In this document: piece after piece, positions 51,906 to 62,136 of the stretch
How the letters are laid out: the number at the start of each line of letters is the position of its first letter
How positions within the stretch are numbered: the stretch's first letter is position 1
Assembly: GCA_036924085.1 (NCBI GenBank)
Contig: JAVGWX010000013.1
Span: 51,934,904 to 51,998,903 of the forward strand
Reading direction: 5' to 3'
DNA from: Ariolimax columbianus
Lineage: Eukaryota; Mollusca; Gastropoda; Stylommatophora; Arionidae
Length of the DNA stretch: 64,000 nucleotides
Made by a program: the position numbers and the translations under genes
Notes under the pieces: model-generated
Told to the model about the DNA's origin: nothing
The model's database searches: none
The model's input: only the letters and a program-made list of their open reading frames with translations

Positions 51906-54900
51906 TGTGCAAAATTATTGCGGAACAAGTTGACTGCGCCTCAAAGGCTGCGCTCACGTCTTCCGGTGTTTGTGCTAAATTCGGTCGTTTCCAAATCTTC
52001 GATCGGATTATAATTCAGCCCATCAGTTGGCTTGCTGGATTTACAGTTCTGAGAAGGTATTTGTGTGTGTCCATCAGATGTATTGTGCTCGTCACACCTT
52101 ATCTAGAAGTGGCCGCTAAGACCGGCAAGCAAAGACAAGGTCAAAGATGGCCGCGGTCAGACGAGTATTGTCCAGCACTTAGATGTGGGAAACGGTTCCT
52201 GCACGGTGTCTATCATTCCTATTGGCTGCACTCCAGGTAGCCAAGAAACACGATACACCTAGGACTTTCTTTTCAATATGATGACGCTCCCCTCTCGCAT
52301 CGCACCAGAGGCCCTACGTAACCTCTCCCCCTTACGCATCCTCAATCCTGTGAGAATCACGCCGTCCCGTAGGAGGACAAATTTCAGAGGACAAAGAGGG
52401 GCTGGGATGGAAGGGGACGCATAGACGTCGGAAGACAGAAACGGACACCCGGTCTGGCACAAAGGAGACGAAGTACTCCTTACAAACTCCCTCCTTGTGG
52501 CCCCCATATAAGGCAGAGGAGTATCCGGCTCTCCCCCCAAGAGCATCCAGGGATCACAATCGCCACATCCATTGGTCAGACAGAACACGGAAGCGCCCCG
52601 TCCGCCCCCTTACCGGGGGCTGCGAAACGTGTCACCAGCACCCTCGCCAGCAGCTGGGGCTGCCCCTCACTATAATGGGACCAATGAGAGTCGCAACATG
52701 GAATGTACTGACACTAAACGGGATTGGCTTTGGTGCGGCGCTGGCTGGAACACTAGGTCGATTCAACATTGCAATCGCCGGAGTCACCAGGGTCAAGGCC
52801 AACAAGATGTCGACGAGGCATGTCTGCTGCACTGTGGTGGCCTTCAAACACAGAAATGGTGTGGGCTTATTCATAAGACCCCCACTCAGAGACAGTATGG
52901 TATCCTGGCACGCCATCTCGGACAGACTTCTCGTGGCACTACTGAAACATAAACATGGTCATCTTACAATAATAGTAGCCTACGCTCCTACAGACGAGGC
53001 TCAACCCTAGGCAAAGGACGACTTCTACCAGGATCTGGCCAATGCCCCAGCTACAGCTCCACATAAAGAATTCATCGTACTGGGTGATTTCAACGCAGTT
53101 TCAAGGTCCCAGCGCAGTGATTATGAATCGGTCCTGGGCTTGTTCGGCAGTGGAAATGCAAAGGATAACTCACACGTTTCTGTCATTTTGCGCCACCTTC
53201 AGTCTGAAGATTACCGGATCACGGTACCGCTCTAACGACCGAAGGACTAGGAAGGAACACGACTACATCCTTGTGAGAAGTCTCGATCGGGTTACTTCCT
53301 TTCGCGGTGCTGAGGCCCCTGACAACACTGACCATCGCGTGCTGATGATCAGGTACTCCATTAGCCCATATGCCCCTCCAAATCTTGTGCCGACCCCAAG
53401 GTACAATATCCAGCTTCTCAAGACTATCCCAGGTGTCGCCGAGAGATACGCCGATGATGTCAGGGGAAATCTGGCTGCCTCGGACCCCTTCTAGATGACC
53501 CAGATGCAGCATGGGCAGTCATAAAGAACGCCACATGCGAAGCCGCCCAGCTAATGATCGGCTCAATGACCCCAAAGCGTCAATAATGGCTCTCCGATAC
53601 CTCGTATAACATCATACTCCAGAACAGCTCAGTCAGGCTTCGCAATAAATTAAAAGCCAACTTCGAGGGACGACCAGGGCAGACAAGGAACACTTTCTCA
53701 ACGAAATTGCCGACGAAGTCGAAGCTTGTCTCAGATCTCATGACCAGACCATCTTTCAGGCGATCAGGCACCTCCGCCCTGGAGGCAAGCATAGAGTTCA
53801 TCAATAAGTCTGACGGCTCCATGTGCTCGTCATGCGAGGAGGTGGCGAACAGGTGGAAGGAGCACTACACGTATGCTATTACCCACCCACCAGCAACGAC
53901 ATGTCCCGATCTGTCTGCTGAATCTCGGGATCTTCCTCCAGATACGGGAACCAACATCGACCCCCCTACTATAGCTGAAGTCCTTGCTGCTATTCAGAAA
54001 CTCAGAGATGGACCAGCGGCAGGCCCGGATTACATCCCACCGGAGCTGTTGGAACACGTCATCAACCCGATCAGCTCTACCCTCCATCATTTATTCATAA
54101 TTACAGGCCTATAATACTACTCTCGGTACTGGGGAAGGTGTTTGCCCACGTACTACTGACTAGACTCAAGCCTCTCTTGAGCACAAAACGTCGCCCAGAA
54201 CAGTCTGGCTTCACCCTTGGTCGTTCTACAATCGACGCTATTCTTTCACTGCGCCTCCTCGTCGAACTGCACTTGGCCTCCAATCCTCCCTTGTAAGCTG
54301 CATACGACTCGGGCGATCGGCCGGCTTTATGGAAAGCCTACAGGGAATAGGCATACAGGCCCAACTATGAAGCTCATCAAGGAGCTACACAAGGACACCG
54401 GCGCCAAAGTTCGATTTGGTGGCTCTCTCTCTCTGACAGATTCCCCACGACTTCGAGTGTCAGACAGGTATGTGTTTTTCCCCCGTCTTATTCTGCATGG
54501 ACAGTCGACTGGCTTCTTGACCGCCTCAGCGCGCATCAAGAGGGTAAAGCTAATGATCAGTCAATCTTAACTGATCTCGTTTACGCGGACGACATTCCCT
54601 TGTTTAGCACAGACAGATCTGTATTGCAGAGCTCTCTGGAAATGTTAAACAGTGAAATGTCCTCCCTAGGTCTGTCTATATCCTAGGCCAAGACCAAAGT
54701 TCAGAACCGTTTTTCCGACACAGCACCCCAGGGTATTGAAAGACAAAGTCACACTGCAGTGAGTATCAACGAATCCATCTATCTCGGTAGCAAGATATAA
54801 TCCGATGGGCGCAGCGGTCCCGATATGTCAAGGCGGATCGGGCTTGCTGCGTCCGCTATGCACGGCCTCCGACGTGTGTGGAGTAATGGCAAGATCTTCC

Positions 54901-55035
54901 TTTAGAAAAAAATCTGCATTTACCAGTCCTACGTGGTCCCAGTCCTGCGCCGAGTTTCTTTGTTCGGTCATGTTGTACGGCTGGACAAGGAAACCTCTGT
55001 TCACAAGATACTACACAAGTCTTTCCTCAGCGCCA
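51906..55035 (+). mobile_element. LINE family C, near full-length but decayed
   Basis: An untranslated leader of uncertain origin (51906-52490) precedes a frame from 52495. The endonuclease starts GPMRVATWNVLTLNGIGFGA (52678), continues FNIAIAGVTRVKANK with Arg where the catalytic Glu is expected, VSDRLL-type residues near 52915, IIVAYAPTDEAQ (52972) and FIVLGDFNAVSRSQRS (53072). The RT follows: IQKLRDGPAAGPDYIPPELL (53993), ASPLVV-type motif near 54210, and the catalytic YADD at 54582-54593 within LTDLVYADDIPLFSTD. The C-terminal part has MSRRIGLAASAMHGLRRVWS near 54823. Multiple stops and shifts show that it is inactive. It lies inside the CR1-like element, which lost its RT palm at the same place. 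Confidence 0.82.
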
Positions 55036-55426
55036 AACTATGTTGGACATGATAAAAAGAAACATTTCACATATGAGCAATAAAGTAATAGTCAAACTAT
55101 ATAAATCATTGGTCAGACCTAAATTTGAGTACTGTGTTCAGGTTCATATCATAGAGTGGAAATAAACATGCTGGAAATGATACAAAGCAGAGCTACAAAA
55201 CTGAATGCCGGGTTTCTGAAGTATAGTTTTAAGGAAACCCCCCCCCCCCCCCCCCCCCCCCAAAATGGATCTTGAGAGTCAGAGTTAGTTAACGCATTCA
55301 AAAATACGAGATTGGATGGTAGATTGGACGCTTACAGTATTTTCAGTATCTCTGGAGTTAATTAAACTGGTTGTACACATGCTATGTAGAACCTTCTAAA
55401 ACAGTATAGTGAAGTTAAGTAAAGTG
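55036..55426 (+). pseudogene. CR1-like LINE, C-terminal part and 3' tail
   Basis: The frame gives LDMIKRNISHMSNKVIVKLY, then KSLVRPKFEYCVQVHI and NMLEMIQSRATKLNAGFLKY. This is the CR1/L2 thumb region (LGMIKRNF...LYKSLVRPxLEYCxQ...E.IQRRATKL). After the C tract it continues VNAFKN and RLDGRLDAYSIFSISG in broken frames and ends in gaagttaagtaaagtg, a CR1-like tail resembling the one at 46424. The mariner gene resumes right after it. Confidence 0.82.
55238..55261. repeat. Poly-C tract (24 C)
   Basis: Twenty-four uninterrupted C residues sit inside the CR1-like C-terminal frame. Length is likely to be unstable or misread. Confidence 0.95.
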
Positions 55427-55630
55427 ATTATCATGTCATGTTTGGGAATAGACAAGTGTGTGCAGGTTGGGTCCCTGGCATGTTGACGCCGGATAGGAAA
55501 CAGCGCAGACAGCAAGTGTAGCAGGAACTTCTGACTTGATATTAACAGGAAAGCTGTGCCGTTGTCAAGGGAATTGTTACTGGCGACGAGTCATGGGCAT
55601 ATCACTATTACCCTGGTGTTTGGATTACGA
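55427..55630 (+). pseudogene. Mariner-type transposase, central part
   Basis: The frame gives VCAGWVPGMLTPDRKQRRQQ V, then QELLT and QESCAVVKGIVTGDESWAYH, with stops in between. W(V/I)PxxLTxxxKxxR and the catalytic TGDESW box, whose Asp is the first of the mariner DDD triad, are diagnostic. It starts at ATTAT (55427-55431), the same five bases that end the N-terminal half at 51026-51030. The remaining catalytic domain and the 3' inverted repeat are not visible. Confidence 0.85.
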
Positions 55631-56929
55631 TTTTCACTGCAGTTCTGAACATTCGATATGATTGTGCCTACTACTCATGTGTTTTATTACAATGTCTGCT
55701 GAATCAATCAGTGTCAGTTGGAATATTTGCTCGTCTTTGTACCTGGTATAATTTCAATGCAGGGAGTGGTGCAACAAAAGTAGAGCTGGTAATGATCGGG
55801 AGAGAGATGCCGTCATTTTTGCCAATTGATCGATGCTACGCAATGGGACATCGCGTTGATGTTTCTCTGCTGGAGTGAGAGGTCAAGTTGTTGCTGAATG
55901 GAACTGGACAGACAGGATACTAACTTCCAGTAAGAGAATGCAGATGGAGGCAGGGACTTCATCTCTGGGATTTGTCTGACTTATTTAATAAAGTCAGTGT
56001 TCATGTCAGACTCCGAATACTTAGATGGCAGGTATAGAAGGGCTGGCTATGGCATGACTGGATAGCCACTAAAGAGGCATTACATCTCAGGTATCTGATA
56101 TGGATCTGTGTCCGTGGTTGTTGGTGTTGTTGTTGATGAATGCCCATAATGAGTAAGTTTACCCTTTTGTGCGCCCTGAAAAAAAGCGTTAAACAGCGGA
56201 CTGCAGCTGCTTTCCTCACATTCAGAGGAAGGTAGACCGGATGTGTTATGCTTGGCTTCATCTGTGTATAGCTCACTACTACTGGAATAACGTCGATCGA
56301 TCACTTCTTTAGCCAGACTGCAATCGATCAGCTTGTTTCCTCGGAGAACTACCTTGAAGTGGTATCGGGGTCTTGGTCAGTATATTTCACCTGACTCTGA
56401 GATACATTGTTCGATCAGTATGCTTCGCTCGAACATTAGTTAGTATTCTCTGGTAAATCTCTTCTCGAGCTCTGGGAAGACTGAATTACGGGAAGACTGA
56501 ATGTGGGTAGGGGTGAGATTTTGAAGTATGCCAATGACCGACACTACAATAGATAGATAGGCAATTTACAGACTGCAGAGCTTTGAAATCAAAAGAAGGT
56601 CAAGCGGAATTAAACACACGAGAGAACGAAGCAGACATGTTTTCAACCAACGAACTACAGAAACCATCAGTATCCACACGCTTCGATATTTACTGAAAGA
56701 GACTGAGCACCTATGGGTACGTCTGGAGTGCAGTGAAGTCGGCTCTTTAGAATAAAACACAAATCAAAACATAATATGAATCTTTTAATGGGCATGATCA
56801 TAGATACATAACTGTAAATGTAGGTAAAGCCAAGTCCTAATGACCGCCCTTCACAATAACGTGTATTCGGATACAAAGCGATTACTTTCTGCCTTCAAGC
56901 TGATGTATTACTGGTGTATGTGTGTAAAC
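55631..56929. other. Mostly unique sequence; possible gypsy tail and a dispersed repeat
   Basis: No intact gene is supported. On the minus strand, 56375-56077 encodes YHFKVVLRGNKLIDCSLAKE and a Ser/Thr-rich tail ending TDTDPYQIPEM. This is weakly like the C-terminal end of a Ty3/gypsy polyprotein, but no integrase or RT is present. Around 56610-56755 there is a relative of the dispersed repeat at 28990-29120 (actgagcacctatgggtacg). Confidence 0.4.
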
Positions 56930-57350
56930 CAACAAAAGGGAACATTTGGAGAGCCTGTGTTTTTCCCATGGCAGCATACGGCTGTGAGACATGGACAGTT
57001 ACCAAAACCTCAAAGAAGAGAATCGAATCCTTCGAGTCGAAATGTTATAGAAAGGTTATCAGGATACAATAGACAGAAAACATAGAAAAGAAGGCTCGGG
57101 CTTAGATTTCATAATGAACAGATAATTGAAATACTTTGACCACATCAACAGACACAACAGTCTTGGGAAAACGGTAATGGTGCCGGGCAAGAGATGTAGA
57201 GGGAGACCAAGAAAGCGTGGCACAAATATGTCAAGGAATGCTTCGGCATGAGTCTAGAGCAGACTGAAGACTTAGCAAGATATCTAGTTTCTTTCAGACG
57301 TACTGTGATTGGGAGCGACGTTCTGCAAACACATACTATATGGTGATGAT
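56930..57350 (+). pseudogene. LINE family B, 3'-end fragment
   Basis: The reading starts RACVFPMAAYGCETWTVTKT (56953) and continues KKRIESFESKCYRKVIRIQ. After breaks it gives YFDHINRHNSLGKTVM (57129) and VPGKRCRGRPRKRG (57180), then RYLVSFRRTVIGSDVLQT-like sequence, ending in ctatatggtgatgatg. It is collinear with the other two family B copies but more divergent. Confidence 0.82.
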
Positions 57351-57534
57351 GTATGTGTGTGTGTGTACATGTTTTTGAGTATGTGTGCACTAGTGCGCAT
57401 GCGCGTTCTCTTTGAAATGAGCGTTGGTATATTATAACCTTGTGGTACATCAGAACGTCAGTGTAAGTGTCAAATTAAAGTCTTGGATTAAATCGTGTTA
57501 TATATGAATGAAGTCAATTTGTTATGAGTTTCAC
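57351..57534. other. Unique sequence with short GT run, no gene seen
   Basis: A short GT run (57352-57365) is followed by alternating purine-pyrimidine bases including the palindrome gcgcatgcgc. Nothing else is supported. Confidence 0.4.
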
Positions 57535-57805
57535 TCACATTGTGAGATAGTCTGCAAGGTCTTGAGTAAATCGTTGATCATCGCATGCATGTTTCAGTCA
57601 ATCCTGTACGTCAAAAGGTCATCTGCAAAAATTAATTTGCGGCTGGGCCTTATGGATTGAATGTTGACCCCATTGCATTGTGTAGACTTGAACAACACCT
57701 GTGAGAGGGAAGAGCCATGCGACAGTCCTTGGTTCATTTGAATCGACTCTGATGTATAAACTCCATAAGAGTCCACTAGTTCTGTCTATCAGGGGAGTCA
57801 ACTCT
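57535..57805 (-). pseudogene. LINE reverse transcriptase fragment
   Basis: The minus-strand frame reads SYGVYTSESIQMNQGLSHGS then SLSQVLFKSTQCNGVNIQSI and KLIFADDLLTYR. The QGLxxGSxLSxVLF motif (RT motif B) and the catalytic FADD box, 23 residues after it, identify a reverse transcriptase palm. The usual Pro in the QG-x-P-x-G-S-x-L-S-P pattern is replaced, and the spacing is short, so a deletion is likely. Clade was not determined. Confidence 0.72.
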
Positions 57806-57884
57806 AAAGTTAAAGCTACGCATGAAAAAGATTGAAATTACTCCAGCTTTTTGGTTTCGCTATTAGCTACTGATTGCAACTGTC

Positions 57885-58005
57885 TAACATAGTTAGACAA
57901 ATATTTACAAATAGGAGTTAGACAAATGTTTACAAATAATAGTTAGACAAATGTTTTCTAAAATATAGTTAGACAAATGTTTACGAAACATGGTTAGACA
58001 AATGC
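57885..58005. repeat. About 27-bp tandem repeat (5 copies)
   Basis: The motif atagttagacaaatgtttac recurs five times at about 25-30-bp spacing, with variants acatggttag and tttctaaaat. Confidence 0.85.
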
Positions 58006-58689
58006 AGATATTTAAAACTGAGAATTCGAATGATTCTAGACACAGAAGTAGAAATAAGTGATACGTGTATGTATGCATAGTGTACATAACTATATATAAA
58101 AAAGTAGTTACACAAACACAAATATTGCAAATAATACAAAAATGAATAATGAGTTGACTGGGTCCCAATGAAAGTATTCTACAGAAGATACTAGTGGGCA
58201 AGATCCAGGGGTAAAGAGGAAGCGGTAACCAAGATTTACGATTACATCTCAGGCATGCCTAAACCTTAAAGTACGAACCTATGCTGAAATGGAGAGGGGA
58301 TCAAGATGCTGAGCAGCGCATGAGCTGCAGTGGTCAGCGAAACAGAGCTGCCAAGACCCTTCTACACCTCCACGAGGTGGTCCTGGATAACAGGCTGCAA
58401 CAGGGCAGACTTTCTAAAGAGAAGGTATCGAAGAGGGAATTCGAACCCGGAAATAAAAAACTGATTGCTGAAGTCGGATGTGTTGGACCGAAAGGTGCAA
58501 ATATCGCAATCAAGCTGTAAACTACGACACAACTTATTCCGTTCTCTAGACTACATTCTGATAATTAATCCATTTCAGTGTTTGGTATTGGGAGATTGAG
58601 AACGAACGTAAACAAGCCAAGCCAAATGGAAAGAGCTGTAGAGGATACAGTCAAATGGAGAGACGCTAATTCAACCTTACAACCATCTG
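58006..58689. repeat. Unique sequence with a dispersed repeat copy
   Basis: The 58480-58610 segment matches the dispersed repeat at 28695-28835 (gtgcaaatatcgca, attccgttct, tttggta, gagattgagaacgaac). The rest shows no recognisable gene; the 79-residue frame at 58281-58520 has no known domain. The sequence changes character (GC rises) near 58690, where the rDNA spacer begins. Confidence 0.5.
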
Positions 58690-59317
58690 GGGTAGTTGTC
58701 TCGCCGCAGCGACTCAATTTCAACCAGTGTTCGTAAAGCGATCTCAGTCCCGCCAGGCGGAGCGATAGCGCGGGCTTGCGGAAAACGCTCGCCTGCCTTT
58801 CCCCGTAGAGCGAATTGGGTGCGGTTTGTTGCAGCGGCTCCTCCACCGAGGTGCGCTGGTCTGGTCCGTATCAGGAAACGTGGTCCGTCCGTGGTGATTT
58901 ATCTAAGGCTTATAGCAGAGCTCGACAGTACGTCTCGCTGGTGGTCCGACTCTCGCAAAGAGCTTGTGACCGGCAAATGGAAAGCAGGAATCGTTGCCTC
59001 GAGGCCCTGCGTTCTCCTACGGAGAAGGGCAGGCCGGCAGGCCAAATTGTCTCTAGTCCCAGTGAAATCCATCGCCGAAGTCGTTGGGATCCGCTCTGCA
59101 CAGAGCGCTGCCATCCCTCCTCGAGCGAGCCCGGTCGGTCGGTCGTCTGGTGCGTGTGGGAGGCCCCTGTCAGGCGGTCCTAGGTCGACGGAGTGAGGGA
59201 CGGGTGGAACAACCGTCCGTCCGTCCCGTCAGTCGGTCCCTGCGGCCGTCCCAGTGAGGCTTTTTACACACCCTTCCTCCGCCGACCGGTGTGTGCTGTA
59301 CGTACGTCTCCGATAGA
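58690..59317 (+). other. Probable rDNA 5' external transcribed spacer
   Basis: This GC-rich, non-coding stretch lies immediately upstream of the 18S 5' end and ends in ccggtgtgtgctgtacgtac. Its composition (many gtccgt, cggtcggtcgg runs) is that of a ribosomal spacer. Open frames here are by-products of high GC. The left boundary is a guess based on the change in composition. No Pol I promoter was identified. Confidence 0.65.
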
Positions 59318-60484
59318 TATCTGGTTGATCCTGCCAGTAGTCATATGCTTGTCTCAAAGATTAAGCCATGCATGTCTAAGTTCACACTGTCTCACGGTGA
59401 AACCGCGAATGGCTCATTAAATCAGTCGAGGTTCCTTAGATGACACGATCCTACTTGGATAACTGTGGCAATTCTAGAGCTAATACATGCTTACCAAGCT
59501 CCGACCCTCGCGGAAAGAGCGCTTTTATTAGTTCAAAACCAATCGTCGTTTCCCCTCGCGGGGTTGCGGCGTCCCCACTGGTGACTCTGGATAACTTTGT
59601 GCTGATCGCATGGCCTCATATGCCGGCGACGCATCTTTCAAATGTCTGCCCTATCAAATGTCGATGGTACGTGACATGCCTACCATGTTTGTAACGGGTA
59701 ACGGGGAATCAGGGTTCGATTCCGGAGAGGGAGCATGAGAAACGGCTACCACATCCAAGGAAGGCAGCAGGCGCGCAACTTACCCACTCCCGGCACGGGG
59801 AGGTAGTGACGAAAAATAACAATACGGGACTCTTTCGAGGCCCCGTAATTGGAATGAGTACACTTTAAACCCTTTAACGAGGATCTATTGGAGGGCAAGT
59901 CTGGTGCCAGCAGCCGCGGTAATTCCAGCTCCAATAGCGTATATTAAAGTTGTTGCAGTTAAAAAGCTCGTAGTTGGATCTCAGGCGCAGGCGGGCGGTC
60001 CGGCTCGCGCCGGCTCACTGCCCGTTGTCTCCTGCCCTACCGTCTGCCGGCTCTCTCCCACGGGTGCTCATCGCTGAGCGTCCTGGGTGGCCGGCGCGTT
60101 TACTTTGAAAAAATGAGAGTGTTCAAAGCAGGCCTCGGCTGCCTGAATAATGGTGCATGGAATAATGGAATAGGACCTCGGTTCTATTTTGTTGGTTTTC
60201 GGAACTGGAGGTAATGATTAACAGGGACAAACGGGGGCATTCGTATTGCGGCGTTAGAGGTGAAATTCTTGGATCGCCGCAAGACGAGCTACTGCGAAAG
60301 CATTTGTCAAGAATGTTTTCATTAATCAAGAACGAAAGTCAGAGGCGCGAAGACGATCAGATACCGTCGTAGTTCTGACCATAAACGATGCCGACTAGCG
60401 ATCCGCAGGAGTTGCTTCGATGACTCTGCGGGCAGCTTCCGGGAAACCAAAGTGTTTTGGTTCCAGGGTAAGTATGGCTGCAAA

Positions 60485-60533
<49 letters not shown>

Positions 60534-60557
60534 GCGGCTTAATTTGACTCAACACGG
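59318..60557 (+). rRNA. 18S rRNA gene, 5' two thirds (truncated)
   Basis: The sequence begins at tatctggttgatcctgccag, the universal 18S 5' end (normally tacctggttg). It continues through standard landmarks: tctaagttcacactgtctca, ggtgccagcagccgcggtaa (59909), taaaaagctcgtagttggat (59960), the V4 variable region rich in GC (59985-60100), ggtgaaattcttggatcgcc (60260), and aaaggaattgacggaagggc (60495). It breaks off after cttaatttgactcaacacgg at 60557, about 1240 bases in; a complete animal 18S is about 1.8 kb. Small differences from the animal consensus (for example atcaaatgtcg near 59655 and gtcagaggcgcg near 60340) suggest that it is no longer under selection. What follows is LINE sequence, not the 18S 3' third. 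Confidence 0.95.
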
Positions 60558-61290
60558 CCAACACTGAAATGATTGACATGCCGAGACCACTCTTCTGGGG
60601 TCTAATATGGAACTGGTGCTGGATTTAGACCCCCAGAAATCTGGGGTTATGCCCCCTGTGGCCCGGTTTGGTCTGCATCCAGTGTTCTGAAAAAGGAATT
60701 GACGGAAGAGCACTATCAGGAGTGGAGCCTGAGACCTAAATTAACTTAACACGCCAATACTGCAGAATGACTATCAAAAAGTACACCTTCGTGGGGTCTA
60801 ATAGAGAACATGTGCTGGAATTAGACCCTCGGAAATCTGGGGCTACCCTCTAAGAAACTTCATTATCTCGCTAAGGGAATTGACGGAAGGGCACCACCAG
60901 GTGTGGAACCTGCGGCTTAATTTGACTGAACACGCCAATACTGTAGAACAACTGACAAATCGAGAGCACTGCCGTTTGGGTCTAATAATGAACGTACGCT
61001 GGTATTAGACTCACGGATGACAAGTCAGCTCTCAAACACTCAAATGAAAGAACGCTACGGAAATCGTGTTTAACTCCGCAGAAACCGCAGATTTCAAATA
61101 CCTGGTCATTGACAAACAAAAGCCCTCAATAAATTCGTCTGACCAAATAGTGAACGGGTGCTGGAAATAGATCATCTGAAGACAGGTCAGTTTTACCCTA
61201 CAAATGACAGGGCGTTGCTACGGAAAACCAGCTCAAATCGAGAGGAGCCGCAGACACTTTGGTTCACGTACCAGGCTGATAAGCCAAGGG
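60495..61290 (+). repeat. Tandem LINE 5' units, two headed by extra 18S copies
   Basis: The last 63 bases of the 18S segment (60495-60557, from aaaggaattgacggaagggc) start a unit that recurs. ggaattgacgg is found at 60498, 60695 and 60876, so steps are 197 and 181 bp. Each unit has an 18S-derived head of about 60 bases (cggaag-gcacca-caggagtgga and following) and then a non-18S part with aacacgccaatactg, a ggtctaata...gtgctggatttagac block, and cggaaatctgg. A fourth unit (from about 61137) has only the non-18S part: gtgctggaaatagatcatct and acaggtcag match the third unit. Heads 2 and 3 differ from 18S at several places, so they are older than a simple assembly duplication. Confidence 0.85.
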
Positions 61291-62136
61291 CGCGAGGCTA
61301 CCATGTGGGGGATTACGGCCGAACCCTTGTAAGCCGCAATCCCGCCCAAAATCTCAGCACTACTGCAATGGGAGGCTCCTACATGCTCAGGAACTGGGGC
61401 TTGCGCCCCAGCCCTATCAGGTAGAGCCACAGTAAGAGGTCCTTGCCGTCCGCCAATCAAAGCGGGCGGACAACTGCTTGATACTCACCCTATATGGCGA
61501 TGGGGTGCGAAACCACCAACCAAAGACTTAGTACCTGGTCGGGGTGTCGAAAACAGTAGAGCAGCCACCTCACTGTGAACTGTCAAGACTCAACCACTGA
61601 CCATGAGAGTTGTCCGCACATCAGGCGAACAACATCTCTGTGACATTACCAGGCTTGTCCTCTGGCTGAATGCACTCCGGCTACGATATCTATCTCTGTA
61701 CGTTATCAGCCATATAACTATCATACTGGACGCAGAAGAGATGCAGGCCAGCGGACATTGCACACCTGCCCCACTGTGTCAACACCCCAGGTGGCGGGGA
61801 ATGCTAGGCGTACCATCCCTGCATAGAAGCCAAGAAAATGAAGGGAAAAAGAGATACCCCACTCACATGCAAATGCTACGTTTCTGGCAGGACGTGACGA
61901 TCCTGGGATACAGACACACTGGACTGCCTCTCTTCCGGGTAAACCAGTCCATCTCATATATCATCACATATCATCATTGCACCCTATAGACACGAGTAGT
62001 GAAGACTCGATAGTCTGGTAAGACAACTTCCATAAGAGAGAAAACTCTGATCATAAACAACTGCTGCCTTGCAGATAGGCTGGGGACAGCCAAAGGCTAA
62101 GGAGGGCATCCCTACAGAAACGCCTGTTGAAATCGG
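61291..62136 (+). other. LINE leader, no intact ORF1 seen
   Basis: No long frame is open between the tandem units and the ORF at 62137. Around 61860-61880 one frame reads DTPLTCKCYVSGRT, which recalls the first half of a CCHC zinc knuckle (C-x-C-Y), but a stop follows at once. This region may be a decayed ORF1 (gag-like) or simply a leader. It is assigned to the LINE by position only. Confidence 0.4.

Noticed and set aside
56080..56375. Ty3/gypsy polyprotein C-terminus on the minus strand
   Set aside because: Similarity is limited to a short FKVVLRGNK-like stretch and a Ser/Thr tail; without integrase, RT or LTRs it is kept only as a possibility.
58696..59196. 166-residue plus-strand frame and overlapping Arg-rich frames
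   Set aside because: It overlaps the GC-rich rDNA spacer just before 18S, where long chance frames are common. No domain is seen.
59440..59694. Frames inside the 18S segment
   Set aside because: The DNA is clearly rRNA-coding; protein translation has no meaning here.
61860..61920. CCHC zinc knuckle of a LINE ORF1
   Set aside because: Only CKCYVSG is seen before a stop; the His and last Cys are not in frame.
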